From Pseudonocardia petroleophila (GTDB lineage Bacteria > Actinomycetota > Actinomycetes > Mycobacteriales > Pseudonocardiaceae): a DNA stretch of 64,000 bases. A program made the position numbers and the translations under genes. This document shows, one piece after another, positions 7,507 to 15,929 of this stretch (positions are counted from its first letter, which is position 1; the number at the start of each line of letters is the position of its first letter). Under the pieces are notes generated by a model. That model worked only from the letters and a program-made list of their open reading frames with translations. It had not been told where the DNA came from and ran no database searches. Location of the stretch: the NCBI RefSeq assembly GCF_014235185.1, contig NZ_CP060131.1, forward strand, positions 5,339,501 through 5,403,500, given 5' to 3'.

Positions 7507-8163
7507 ATGTGGCATCCCGATGCCGACCTGCTCTCCCGCGCCGCGCTGACCTCGACGCCCCGGGACGAGCGCGTCGACCGGCACCTGGAGACGTGCCCGC
7601 CGTGCCACGCGCACGTGGACCTGCTGCGGCGAAGCGTCGACCTCGCCGTCTCCGGCCGGGCGGGTCCCGAGGACGAGCCGCCGCCGGACCGCGTCTGGAC
7701 CGCGATCACCGGGGAGCTGGGGCCGCGCCGGCGTCGGTGGGTGGCGCCCGTCGCGGCCGCGCTGGTCGCGCTGCTGCTCGGGACCGGCGCGGGCTGGCTG
7801 CTGGGCCGCGCGTCCCCCGCCGAGCAGCCGCTGGGCACGCTCGCCGCCGTCGGGGGGTCGGGGGCGACGGGCACCGTGGCGCTCGCCGACCGCGACGGGG
7901 TCCGCGAGATCGTCATCCGCGTCGAGGGCCTCATCGCCCCGCCCGGCACCGACTACCTCGAGGCGTGGCTGGTCGACGGCGGCGGCACCGGGATGCTGTC
8001 GCTGGGCGCGCTGGCCCGCGACGGCGGCGGGTACGAGGGCACGTTCACCGTGCCCGCCGACCTGCCGATGGACCGGTTCCCGACGCTGGAGGTCTCGGCG
8101 GAGCGGTTCGACGGCGTGCCCGCGCACTCCGGCGACGGGCTGCTGCGGGGCACCGTCGGCTGA
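7507..8163 (+). CDS. RskA-like anti-sigma factor, orphan
   Basis: A 218-aa membrane-anchored anti-sigma-K-type protein. It has a short cytoplasmic N-terminus with a ZAS-like Hx3CxxC cluster (RHLETCPPCHAHV, residues ~30-42). A transmembrane segment follows around residues 79-97 (WVAPVAAALVALLLGTGAGWLLG), then an extracytoplasmic anti-sigma-K domain ending in RFPTLEVSAERFDG. Such proteins sequester an ECF sigma factor until released by proteolysis. An AGCGGAGG motif precedes the ATG. Unusually, no ECF sigma gene is adjacent: the left neighbour is a divergent repair gene and the right one a methyltransferase. Confidence 0.85.
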   Translation: MWHPDADLLSRAALTSTPRDERVDRHLETCPPCHAHVDLLRRSVDLAVSGRAGPEDEPPPDRVWTAITGELGPRRRRWVAPVAAALVALLLGTGAGWLLGRASPAEQPLGTLAAVGGSGATGTVALADRDGVREIVIRVEGLIAPPGTDYLEAWLVDGGGTGMLSLGALARDGGGYEGTFTVPADLPMDRFPTLEVSAERFDGVPAHSGDGLLRGTVG

Positions 8164-8196
8164 CGGGGCCGGACCGGTGGCTGCTTGGATCGCGAG

Positions 8197-9681
8197 GTGG
8201 AACCCGCACTCTCCCCCGCCGCCGCCGACGCCCTGCGCGCCGCGCTGACCCGCCACCGCTACACCACCGACGCCGTGCGGGAACTGCTCGGGACGGGCGC
8301 CCACGCGGCGCTCGGCCGGGGCGAGGTCGAGCCCGCGCACCGGGCCGCCCGCGACGGCGGGGAGCTGGGCGTGCTGGTCCGGCTGCTGCTGCTCGGGGCC
8401 GTCGAGCCGGACGCCGCCGTGGCCGCCGCACTCGCGCCCCTGTCCCCCGCCGACGCCGCCGCGGCGGGCCTGCTGCGCGCCGCCGACGGCGGGTGGGCGG
8501 CCGCGCTGGACCTGCGGCCCTACGGGATCGACGACCCGGACGACCCCGCCGAGTGGTGGGTGCTGTCCGACCTCGACGCCCGTCGCCAGGAGCGCGACCA
8601 CGTCACCGGCGTCGGCGGCGCGTCGCTCACGCTGGCCTCGGCCACCGACCGCCGCCCGGTCGGCACGCTGCTCGACCTCGGCACCGGCTGCGGGGTGCAG
8701 GCCCTGCACGCCACCCGGCACGCCGGGGCGGTCACCGCCACCGACGTGGCCCCACGCGCCCTCGCGCTCGCCGCGGCCACGTTCGCCCTCAACGGGCTCG
8801 ACGTCGAGCTGCTCGACGGGCCGTGGCTCGCGCCGGTGGCCGGACGCCGCTTCGACCGGATCGTGTCCAACCCGCCGTTCGTGCCGGGGCCCGCGCGCGT
8901 CGACTACGTCTACCGCGACTCCGGCCGGGCCGGCGACGACGCGCTCGCCGCACTGGTGGCCGACCTGCCCGCCCACCTGGCCGACGGCGGGGTCGCGCAG
9001 CTGCTGGGGTCGTGGCTGCACGTGCGGGGCGAGGACTGGCCGGACCGGGTGCGCTCGTGGCTCCCCGACGGCGTCGACGCCTGGGTCGTGCAGCGCGAGG
9101 TGGCCGACCCGGCGCTGCACGTCGGCACCTGGCAGCGCGACGCCGGGCTCGACCTCACCTCGCCGCAGGCACGCGCGCAGGCCGGGGCCTGGCTGGACTG
9201 GATGGACTCCGCGTCCGTCGAGGCGGTCGGGTTCGGGTACCTGGTGCTGCGCCGCACCGACGGCGCTCCCGAGGTGGTCGTGGAGGACCTGCTCACCGAG
9301 GTGGCCGACCCGCTGGGCCCGGAGGTCGCCGGCTGGCTCGACCGGGTCGACTGGCTGCGCGCCCACGCCGCCGACGCCGACCTCCTCGGCGCCCGGCTCG
9401 CCGTCGCGCCGCAGGTGGTGCTGGAGACGTTCGCGACGCCCGGCGACGAGGGCTGGGCCGACGCCGGGTCGGCCGTCGCGCGGCTGGACGGGCCGCGCTG
9501 GCGCCACGAGGTCGACGGGCCCGCCGCGGCCCTGCTGGCCGGCTGCCGGGGGGCGCTGCCGCTCGAGGAGCTGCTCGAGCTGCTGTCGTTCGCGCACGAC
9601 CGCCCGGTCGGCGAGCTGGTGGCCGCGACCCTGCCCGCCGTGCGGGAGCTGGTGCGGCACGGCCTGCTGGTGCCGGCGTGA
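8197..9681 (+). CDS. class I SAM-dependent methyltransferase (HemK/PrmC-like NPPF)
   Basis: A 494-aa protein with a Rossmann methyltransferase core at about residues 165-300. Motif I is LLDLGTGCGVQALHA, the acidic strand is TATDVAPRALALA, and motif IV is IVSNPPFVPGP. The NPP(F/Y) tetrapeptide is typical of N-methyltransferases acting on Gln, Asn or adenine. The N-terminal helical domain and a ~150-residue C-terminal winged-helix-like domain (ELLELLSFAHDRPVGELVAATLPAVRELVRHGLL) are shared with actinobacterial homologues. The substrate is unknown. GTG 8197 is preferred; a TTG at 8185 would add 4 residues. The dtd start lies 14 bp after the stop. Confidence 0.85.
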   Translation: MEPALSPAAADALRAALTRHRYTTDAVRELLGTGAHAALGRGEVEPAHRAARDGGELGVLVRLLLLGAVEPDAAVAAALAPLSPADAAAAGLLRAADGGWAAALDLRPYGIDDPDDPAEWWVLSDLDARRQERDHVTGVGGASLTLASATDRRPVGTLLDLGTGCGVQALHATRHAGAVTATDVAPRALALAAATFALNGLDVELLDGPWLAPVAGRRFDRIVSNPPFVPGPARVDYVYRDSGRAGDDALAALVADLPAHLADGGVAQLLGSWLHVRGEDWPDRVRSWLPDGVDAWVVQREVADPALHVGTWQRDAGLDLTSPQARAQAGAWLDWMDSASVEAVGFGYLVLRRTDGAPEVVVEDLLTEVADPLGPEVAGWLDRVDWLRAHAADADLLGARLAVAPQVVLETFATPGDEGWADAGSAVARLDGPRWRHEVDGPAAALLAGCRGALPLEELLELLSFAHDRPVGELVAATLPAVRELVRHGLLVPA

Positions 9682-9704
9682 GGGCGGTGCCGGCGTGAGG
9701 GCGG
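9671..9704 (+). repeat. 17-bp perfect tandem duplication across a stop/start junction
   Basis: TGCCGGCGTGAGGGCGG occurs at 9671-9687 and again, immediately adjacent, at 9688-9704. The first copy carries the methyltransferase stop (GCG TGA); the second carries the dtd start (GTG AGG GCG). The duplication thus separates two genes that would otherwise overlap by GTGA. Confidence 0.95.
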
Positions 9705-10117
9705 TCGTCGCCCGGGTCGCCCGGGCGTCGGTGACGGTCGACGGCGCCGTCGTCGGCTCGATCGGCCCCGGGCTGCTCGTCCTGCTCGGGGTGCACCGCG
9801 ACGACACCGCCGCGGCGGTCCCGGTGATGGCGCGCAAGCTCGCGGAGCTGCGGATCCTCGACGGCGAGCGGTCGGCCGCCGAGACCGGCGCCCCGGTGCT
9901 GGTGGTCAGCCAGTTCACCCTCTACGCCGACACGCGCAGGGGTCGCCGCCCGTCCTGGTCGGCGGCGGCGCCGCCGTCGGTCGCCGCCCCGTTGGTCGAC
10001 GCGGTCGTGGCGGCGCTGCGGGACCGCGGGACGACCGTCGAGACCGGGGTCTTCGGGGCGGACATGGCCGTGGAGTCGGTCAACGACGGCCCGTTCACCC
10101 TGATCGTCGACACCTGA
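9695..10117 (+). CDS. dtd: D-aminoacyl-tRNA deacylase
   Basis: A 140-aa enzyme that removes D-amino acids (and mischarged Gly) from tRNA. Signature elements are present: MRAVVARVARASVTVDG at the N-terminus, the Ser-Gln-Phe-Thr motif in VVSQFTLYADTRRGRRPSW (about residue 70-88), and the C-terminal cross-subunit Gly-x-Pro-like loop VESVNDGPFTLIVDT. Length is normal for the family (~140-150). The start is GTG at 9695 inside the second copy of a 17-bp repeat. It lacks a good Shine-Dalgarno site, so translation may depend on coupling to the methyltransferase terminating 14 bp upstream. Confidence 0.95.
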   Translation: MRAVVARVARASVTVDGAVVGSIGPGLLVLLGVHRDDTAAAVPVMARKLAELRILDGERSAAETGAPVLVVSQFTLYADTRRGRRPSWSAAAPPSVAAPLVDAVVAALRDRGTTVETGVFGADMAVESVNDGPFTLIVDT

Positions 10118-10160
10118 TCGGCCGCTCGCGGCCGTCGCCGCCGAGGTCTACCCTGCCGCG

Positions 10161-10847
10161 ATGCGCCGCCGCCTCCCGCTCCTCGTGGCGGTGCTCGCCG
10201 CCGCCCTCACCGCCTGCGGCACCGGGGCGGCCCCCTCCGCGTCCCCGGCCGATGCCCCCGCCGACGCCCCGGTCGGGACCGCCGGCACCGGTGAGACCCG
10301 CGAGGTCGGCGGGTTCACCGGGGTGGAGCTGAGCACCGTCGGCACCCTGCTGATCGACCGGACGGGCACCGAGTCCCTGACGATCGAGGCCGAGCCCGCC
10401 GTCCTCCCGCTGCTGACCAGCGAGGTGTCCGGCGGCGTGCTGCGGCTGGGCGTCGCACCGGGCGAGGAGGTCGCCACCCGCGAGCCGATCGTCTACCGGC
10501 TCACGGTCGCCGCCCTGGACTCCCTGTCGGTCTCCGGGGCGGGCGACGCGACCGCGACGAACCTGGACACCGACCGGCTCGTCGTCGACGTCGACGGGGC
10601 CGGTGACGTCACGCTGTCCGGCACCGCGGACACCCAGGTGGTCACGCTCGGCGGCGCGGGCGACTACGACGCCGGGGACCTGCTCAGCGCCACCGTGGAG
10701 ATCACCGTCGACGGCGCGGGCGACGCGGTGGTGAACGCGAGCGACCGGCTCGACGCGACGGTCGGCGGCGCCGGGTCCGTCGAGTACGTCGGCGACCCGC
10801 AGGTGACGCGCGACGTCAGCGGCGTCGGGTCGGTCGAGCCGCGCTGA
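10161..10847 (+). CDS. DUF2807 lipoprotein (head-GIN-type beta-helix)
   Basis: A 228-aa exported lipoprotein. The signal peptide MRRRLPLLVAVLAAALTAC ends in lipobox LTAC with Cys19. A low-complexity Ala/Pro/Ser linker follows, then a DUF2807 domain with repeated GAGD/GAGS turns (SGAGDAT, DGAGDVT, GGAGDYD, DGAGDAV, GGAGSVE). These give the repetitive right-handed beta-helix of putative autotransporter head-GIN domains. A -10 hexamer TACCCT (10149-10154) lies 6 nt before the ATG, so the transcript is probably leaderless. It is likely surface-exposed; its function is unknown. Confidence 0.88.
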   Translation: MRRRLPLLVAVLAAALTACGTGAAPSASPADAPADAPVGTAGTGETREVGGFTGVELSTVGTLLIDRTGTESLTIEAEPAVLPLLTSEVSGGVLRLGVAPGEEVATREPIVYRLTVAALDSLSVSGAGDATATNLDTDRLVVDVDGAGDVTLSGTADTQVVTLGGAGDYDAGDLLSATVEITVDGAGDAVVNASDRLDATVGGAGSVEYVGDPQVTRDVSGVGSVEPR

Positions 10848-10859
10848 CGCGACCCTCTC

Positions 10860-11237
10860 TCACGACGGGTCGTCGACGAAGCTGCGGTAGACCGACAGCA
10901 GAGCGGAGCGCTGAGCGGGGCTGAGCCGCGGGTCGCGCGCGATCACGTCCTCGGTGGTCTCCGGGTCGGGGGCGGGCCGCGCATCGCGCCATCCGGCCTG
11001 GGTGAGCAGCTGCTCGGTGGAGAGCTGGAGGGCGTCGGCGATCGAGTGCAGCACCTTGAGCGACGGCTGGTGCAGGCCGCGCTCGACCTGGCTGAGGTAG
11101 GCGTTCGACACGCTGGTCAGCGCCGCCATCTCGCGCAGCGACAGCTTGGCCAGCTGCCGCTGCGCGCGGATGAACCCGCCCAGGGCGTTGATCGACCACG
11201 AGCCGGGCTGGTCGTCGGGCTGTTCTGCCGCACTCAT
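10860..11237 (-). CDS. XRE-family regulator next to PHA synthase
   Basis: A 125-aa protein with a Cro/C1-type helix-turn-helix in the first 75 residues. It reads IRAQRQLAKLSLREMAALTSVSNAYLSQVERGLHQPSLKVLHSIADALQL, followed by a short helical tail (SPAQRSALLSVYRSFVDD). Genes of this type sit beside PHA synthase genes in many actinobacteria, suggesting control of storage polymer genes. Here it lies downstream of and co-oriented with phaC, separated by 25 bp, so it may be co-transcribed with it. Confidence 0.85.
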   Translation of the reverse strand: MSAAEQPDDQPGSWSINALGGFIRAQRQLAKLSLREMAALTSVSNAYLSQVERGLHQPSLKVLHSIADALQLSTEQLLTQAGWRDARPAPDPETTEDVIARDPRLSPAQRSALLSVYRSFVDDPS

Positions 11238-11262
11238 GCCCGCATCATGACGGTTCCGGGGC

Positions 11263-13005
11263 TCAGGTGCCCAACACGTAGCTGCCGGGCGCGGCCATGA
11301 GGACCGGGTGGGCGTCGCTGCCCAGGCGCGGCGGGTCGGTCATCTCACCGGCACGCTCGCCGATCCACGGCGACCAGTCCTCCCACCAGCTCGCGCGGTG
11401 CTCGCCCGCGTCGTCGCGCCAGTCGTCGGCGCTCGCGGGGAGGTCGGCGCCCTCACCGAACCAGTGCTTCGACTTCGGCGACGGCGGGTTGACGACACCG
11501 GCGATGTGTCCCGAGTTCGAGAGCACGAACCGGACCGTGCCGCCGAGGTGGCGCAGTCCCTTGTAGACCGAACGCCACGGGGCGATGTGGTCGGCCTCCG
11601 CGCTGACGACGTAGGCGTCCTGGGTGACGGCGCCGAGGTCGAGCCGCTCCCCCGCGAGCTCCAGCTTGCCCTCGACGAGCTGGTTGTCGAGGTAGAGGTT
11701 GCGCAGGTACTCGGTCTGCATCGCGGCCGGCATGCGCGTGGAGTCGGCGTTCCAGGCGAGCATGTCGAACGCGGCGGGCTCCTCGCCGAGCAGCCAGTCG
11801 TTGATCACGTAGTTCCACACCAGGTCGGTGGCGCGCAGCAGGTCGAACGTCGACTTCATGCTGCTCGCGGGCAGGTAGCCGGTGCGGCGCATGGTGCGCT
11901 CGAGGCGGTCGACGGTCTTCTCGTCGGTGAAGACGCCGAGCTGGCCGGGCTCGCTGAAGTCGAGCAGCGTGTTCATCAGCGTGATCGAGTTGATCCGCTG
12001 GTCGCCCCGCGCGGCGAGCCACGCGGCGGTGGCCGCGGCGAGCGTGCCGCCCAGGCACAGCGCGGCGACGTTGACCTTCTCGGCGCCGGTGATGTCCCCG
12101 ATGACGTCGAGCGCGGCGAGCGGGCCGTCCTGCATGTAGTCGGCCATCACGACGTCGCGCATGCTCTCGTCGGGGTTGCGGTAGGAGATGACGAACACGG
12201 TGTGCCCGTGCTGCACCGCCCACTCGACGAGACTCTTCTGCGGCGCGAGATCCATGATGTAGTACTTGTTGATCCACGGCGGCGAGAGCAGCAGCGGGAT
12301 CTCGTGCACCTGCTCGGTCTGCGGCTTGTACTGGATGAGCTCCATCAGCCGGTTGCGGTGCACGACGACGCCCGGCGTCGCCGCCAGGTCCTTGCCCACC
12401 TCGAACTCGCCCGGCGTGGTCTGCCGGGGCATCCCGCCCGAGCCGACGGAGTCGCGCAGCAGGTTGCGGGTGCCGCGGAACAGGCTCTGCCCGCCGGTCT
12501 CGAACGCCTTCTTGACCATCGTCGGGTTCGACCAGGGCCAGTTGACCGGCGAGGTGGCGTCGACGGTCTGCCGCACCAGGAAGTCGATCTTGCGGCGGGC
12601 CACCGGGCTGAGCTCGACGCCGTTCGCGACGGCCTCGAGGTACTCGGCGAACAGCGCGTGCTGCTGGCGCAGGAGGTAGTAGTAGGCGTTGCCCTCCCAC
12701 GCCGGGTCGGCGTAGCGGCGGTCCTTCTCCGGCAGCGCGGCCGGTCCGGCGCCGTGGCCGCCGACGCTGCGCGCGAGCGCCGCCACGGTGGCCCGGCCGG
12801 TGCCCGCGGCGAGCCCGGCGGTGCGGCGGGCGACCGGGAGGGGCCGCGACAGCAGGCCCTTGGCCACCTCACCGAGCGCCCCGCCGAACGCCACCGGATC
12901 GATCCGGGCGGCCAGCGCCCCGGGGTCCAGCAGGTCCTTGACGCCGTTCACCACGTCCGTCGCGGTCTTCCGGATCGTGGTGGTCGGGTCGCTCGAGGGG
13001 GTCAC
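11263..13005 (-). CDS. phaC: poly(3-hydroxyalkanoate) synthase PhaC
   Basis: A 580-aa PHA synthase that polymerises hydroxyacyl-CoA onto granules. The N-terminal PhaC_N domain runs to about residue 270 (NWPWSNPTMVKKAFETGG, LLSPPWINKYYIMDLAPQKSLVEW). The alpha/beta-hydrolase catalytic domain follows, with the modified lipase box ALCLGG at 315-320, so the nucleophile is Cys317. The acid is in the EADHIAPW motif and the general base His in SNSGHIAGVVNPP. Length and architecture match class I enzymes. The GTG start at 13005 has AAGGAG 6 nt upstream. It is divergent from a second PhaC-like gene at 13246. Confidence 0.93.
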   Translation of the reverse strand: MTPSSDPTTTIRKTATDVVNGVKDLLDPGALAARIDPVAFGGALGEVAKGLLSRPLPVARRTAGLAAGTGRATVAALARSVGGHGAGPAALPEKDRRYADPAWEGNAYYYLLRQQHALFAEYLEAVANGVELSPVARRKIDFLVRQTVDATSPVNWPWSNPTMVKKAFETGGQSLFRGTRNLLRDSVGSGGMPRQTTPGEFEVGKDLAATPGVVVHRNRLMELIQYKPQTEQVHEIPLLLSPPWINKYYIMDLAPQKSLVEWAVQHGHTVFVISYRNPDESMRDVVMADYMQDGPLAALDVIGDITGAEKVNVAALCLGGTLAAATAAWLAARGDQRINSITLMNTLLDFSEPGQLGVFTDEKTVDRLERTMRRTGYLPASSMKSTFDLLRATDLVWNYVINDWLLGEEPAAFDMLAWNADSTRMPAAMQTEYLRNLYLDNQLVEGKLELAGERLDLGAVTQDAYVVSAEADHIAPWRSVYKGLRHLGGTVRFVLSNSGHIAGVVNPPSPKSKHWFGEGADLPASADDWRDDAGEHRASWWEDWSPWIGERAGEMTDPPRLGSDAHPVLMAAPGSYVLGT

Positions 13006-13245
13006 GGCAACTCCTTCGTCGTCGGTGGCGGTGCTCGTGGCACTCGGGGAGTACCCGATGGTGACGCCTTACCCACGGGTAGGCATAAGTGCTGGTCACA
13101 GGTCACGTGCGAGCGTGGTCACCTTTGCGCTTGGTATCCCTAGCGTTACTTCCGAGTAGCCCACCTGTTGCTACACATGCCGATCGCCACCTACCGTCGG
13201 GGTGACGACGGCGACGCAGCCGTCCGAGCCTCGGGAGCAACCACG

Positions 13246-14499
13246 ATGACCGCACCCACGACCGGAATCGGTGGCGCTCTGCGCCACCTCGCGGCCTACA
13301 ACGCCACCGCGGCGGCCCGCACCACCGTCGAGCTGACGCGCTCCGCGGGCCATCTCTGGCTCGACGCCGTCACCCGACCCCGCACCCCGCTGGCGAACGC
13401 GGCCCGCGGTGCGCTGTGGTGGAGCACGATGCTCGACCGGCGCGAGCCGCGCTGGCACCGCGCCAGCACGATCACGCTGTCGACGCCGTTCGCCCACCTG
13501 CGCGACTTCACCGCCCCCGCCGACGCCGACCACGACGTGGTGCCGACGCTGGTGCTGCCGCCGCAGGCCGGGCACTCCAGCCACGTCATCGACTTCTCCC
13601 CCCGGCAGAGCCAGCTCGCCGTGCTCGCCGCGGCGGGCCTGACGAAGCTCTACGCGCTGGAGTGGCGCCCGGCCACCACCGCGACCCGCGACGTGTCCAT
13701 CACCGACTACCTCGACCTCATCGACCGGTCCATCCGGCGCATGGGCGGGCGCGCCAACCTCGTCGGCGACTGCCAGGGCGGGTGGCTGGCCGCGATCTAC
13801 GCCGCGCTGCACCCGGACCGCGTGCACACCCTGACCCTCGCCGGCGCGCCGATCGACTTCCACGCCGGCGAGTCCGTGATCGCCTCCTCGACCCGCGCCA
13901 TGACCGGCGCACTCGGCCTCGCGCCGTACAAGGCGCTGGTCAAGGTCGGCGGCGGCAACATGCCCGGCCGCGCCGTGCTGGCCAACTTCATCGCGATCCA
14001 GCCGCAGTCGGAGGTGTCGCGGCAGCTCCAGCTCTTGGAGAACATCGACGACGAGGCGCACGTCGAGCGCTACCGCGTGTTCGAGGACTGGTTCAAGCAC
14101 ACGCAGGACATCCCCGGCGCGTTCTACCTGTGGCTCGTGGAGCACCTGTTCCACGGCAACGAGCTGATCTCCGGCGACCTGGTGGTCGACGGCCGCCGCG
14201 CCGACCTCGCGAACATCACCTGCCCGCTGTTCCTGCTCGCCGGGTCCACCGACCACATCACGCCGCCCGCGCAGCTGTTCGCCGCGGCCGACGCCGTGGG
14301 CACCCCGGCCGCGCAGATCACGCGGCGCACCGCACAGGGCGGGCACCTCGGGCTGTTCATGGGCCGCGACGCGCTGCGCGACGACTGGCCCCCGCTGATG
14401 GAGGCCGTGTACGCGCTGTCGAGCGCGTCCGCGTCGCGCCCGGAGCGTGCGGCCGCCGTCGCCGACCCCGGGGACACGCCCCGCCTGCCGGCCCCGTGA
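13246..14499 (+). CDS. PhaC-like alpha/beta-hydrolase (second PHA synthase-like enzyme)
   Basis: A 417-aa protein related to PHA synthases. It carries a Cys lipase box LVGDCQGGW (Cys176) resembling the GVCQGG box of class III/IV synthases, an acid in LAGSTDHITPP and a His in QGGHLGLF. It lacks the long PhaC_N region seen in the divergent PhaC. It could be a class III-like synthase subunit, a PHA-modifying thioesterase or a depolymerase-like enzyme; the Cys nucleophile favours acyl transfer to a thiol. The ATG at 13246 follows GGGAGC. An in-frame extension to 13168 has no ribosome site. A 240-bp divergent promoter region separates the pair. Confidence 0.75.
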   Translation: MTAPTTGIGGALRHLAAYNATAAARTTVELTRSAGHLWLDAVTRPRTPLANAARGALWWSTMLDRREPRWHRASTITLSTPFAHLRDFTAPADADHDVVPTLVLPPQAGHSSHVIDFSPRQSQLAVLAAAGLTKLYALEWRPATTATRDVSITDYLDLIDRSIRRMGGRANLVGDCQGGWLAAIYAALHPDRVHTLTLAGAPIDFHAGESVIASSTRAMTGALGLAPYKALVKVGGGNMPGRAVLANFIAIQPQSEVSRQLQLLENIDDEAHVERYRVFEDWFKHTQDIPGAFYLWLVEHLFHGNELISGDLVVDGRRADLANITCPLFLLAGSTDHITPPAQLFAAADAVGTPAAQITRRTAQGGHLGLFMGRDALRDDWPPLMEAVYALSSASASRPERAAAVADPGDTPRLPAP

Positions 14500-14534
14500 C
14501 GCGGGTCCGGTGATCGACTGAGGGTGCGCTGAGA

Positions 14535-14573
14535 GCGCGTCCGCTCCCGGGAACGATTCCCGGGACGGGCGCG
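14535..14573. terminator. strong hairpin after the PhaC-like gene
   Basis: CCCGGGAA (14546-14553) and TTCCCGGG (14557-14564) form a perfect 8-bp stem with a CGA loop. It is flanked by imperfectly pairing GCGCGTCC and GGGCGCG. There is no T-run. It is a likely intrinsic terminator, although an operator for the downstream sigma gene is possible. Confidence 0.55.
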
Positions 14574-14651
14574 TTCACCCCATGAGAGCCCCGGCGACGA
14601 CGGACCACCGCATCCGTCCGACGCCCGGGTCGCGCAGGGGAGGAAGACACC

Positions 14652-15791
14652 ATGACAGCGCCCACCAAGGCCGCGCCCACGACCGCAGCGCCGAAGAAGA
14701 CGACCCGTTCCACGAAGGCCCGTGCGGCCGCCGTGAAGACCGTCCCGAGCCAGCGTACCGGCTCCGGGCCCGCCGCCGACTCCGCCGAGCCGGTGGTGAG
14801 CTCGGTGTTCGCGAACGCCGCCCCCGGTGAGCGTCCCGAGATGAGCGCGGAGGACCTCGACGCGCAGAGCCCCGCGGCCGACCTCGTGCGCGTCTACCTC
14901 AACGGCATCGGCAAGACCGCGCTGCTCACCGCCGCGCAGGAGGTCGACCTGGCCCGGCGCATCGAGGCCGGGGTGTTCGCCCAGCACGTGCTCGACAGCG
15001 CGGCCGCCGAGGGCACCGAGCTGGAGAAGCAGTACGCGGCCGACCTGCGCTGGATCGTCCGCGACGGCCGCCGGGCCCGCAACCACCTGCTGGAGGCCAA
15101 CCTCCGGCTCGTCGTGTCGCTGGCCAAGCGCTACACCGGCCGCGGCATGCCGTTGCTCGACCTCATCCAGGAGGGCAACCTGGGCCTGATCCGCGCGGTC
15201 GAGAAGTTCGACTACGCCAAGGGCTTCAAGTTCTCCACCTACGCCACCTGGTGGATCCGGCAGGCGATCACGCGCGGCATGGCCGACCAGGCCCGCACGA
15301 TCCGGCTGCCCGTGCACCTGGTGGAGCAGGTCAACAAGCTCGCGCGGATCAAGCGCGACCTGCACCAGAAGCTCGGCCGCGACGCCACCCACGAGGAGCT
15401 GGCCGAGGAGTCCGGCATCCCCGAGGGGAAGATCGCCGACCTGCTCGACCACGCCCGCGACCCGGTGAGCCTGGACATGCCGGTGGGGTCCGAGGAGGAG
15501 GCGCCGCTGGGCGACTTCATCGAGGACGGCGAGGCCACCGACGCCGAGACCACGGTGATCTCGCACCTGCTGCACGACGACCTGCGGCGCGTCCTGTCCA
15601 CCCTGGAGGACCGCGAGCAGCACGTGATCCGCATGCGCTTCGGCCTCGACGACGGCCAGCCGCGCACGCTCGACCAGATCGGCAAGCGCTTCGGTCTGTC
15701 CCGCGAGCGGGTCCGCCAGATCGAGCGCGAGGTCATGGCCAAGCTGCGGATCGGCGAGCGCGCCGACCGGCTGCGGGCCTACGCCAGCTGA
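14652..15791 (+). CDS. sigB: RNA polymerase sigma factor, SigB/HrdB-like
   Basis: A 379-aa sigma-70 factor of the primary-like group. A disordered Lys/Ala-rich N-terminus (~65 residues) is followed by region 1.2 (DLVRVYLNGIGKTALLTAAQEVDLARRIE). Regions 2.1-2.4 then carry NLRLVVSLAKRYTGRGMPLLDLIQEGN and KGFKFSTYATWWIRQAI, region 3 reads VHLVEQVNKL, and region 4.2 reads LDQIGKRFGLSRERVRQIEREVMAKLR. The short N-terminus, with no long region 1.1, fits group 2 SigB rather than the ~500-aa housekeeping sigma. An AGGGGAGGAAG ribosome site precedes the ATG. It is monocistronic, bounded by hairpins on both sides. Confidence 0.88.
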   Translation: MTAPTKAAPTTAAPKKTTRSTKARAAAVKTVPSQRTGSGPAADSAEPVVSSVFANAAPGERPEMSAEDLDAQSPAADLVRVYLNGIGKTALLTAAQEVDLARRIEAGVFAQHVLDSAAAEGTELEKQYAADLRWIVRDGRRARNHLLEANLRLVVSLAKRYTGRGMPLLDLIQEGNLGLIRAVEKFDYAKGFKFSTYATWWIRQAITRGMADQARTIRLPVHLVEQVNKLARIKRDLHQKLGRDATHEELAEESGIPEGKIADLLDHARDPVSLDMPVGSEEEAPLGDFIEDGEATDAETTVISHLLHDDLRRVLSTLEDREQHVIRMRFGLDDGQPRTLDQIGKRFGLSRERVRQIEREVMAKLRIGERADRLRAYAS

Positions 15792-15803
15792 CCGTCCTCT
15801 GAA

Positions 15804-15846
15804 CCGGCGCCACCCGCTGGGCTCCCCTGAGCGCGGGTGGCGCCGG
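15804..15846 (+). terminator. intrinsic terminator of the sigma factor gene
   Basis: A perfect 14-bp stem, CCGGCGCCACCCGC (15804-15817) with GCGGGTGGCGCCGG (15833-15846), encloses a 15-nt loop 13 bp after the stop codon. There is no U-tail, as is usual in actinobacteria. Confidence 0.85.
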
Positions 15847-15906
15847 CTCGGGACGTTGTCTACTCCCCCGCCGCCACCCGGCGCGAGCCGCCGCGCCCAT
15901 GCCAAA

Positions 15907-15920
15907 TGGAGTTCACTCCA
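15907..15920. repeat. 14-bp inverted repeat downstream of the FMN reductase
   Basis: TGGAGT-TC-ACTCCA is a perfect 6-bp inverted repeat just beyond the stop of the leftward FMN reductase gene. It may be a small terminator hairpin or an orphan operator. Confidence 0.4.
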
Positions 15921-15929
15921 ACGTGGTCG

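Noticed and set aside
6769..9918. A 1049-codon leftward frame ending in the HhH-GPD protein
   Set aside because: Only the last ~192 codons are real. The rest is antisense to the anti-sigma factor, methyltransferase and dtd genes, which have clear motifs.
14541..14564. tRNA-like T-arm sequence (gaacgattcccggg)
   Set aside because: No acceptor stem, anticodon arm or length of a tRNA surrounds it; it is a simple hairpin between genes.
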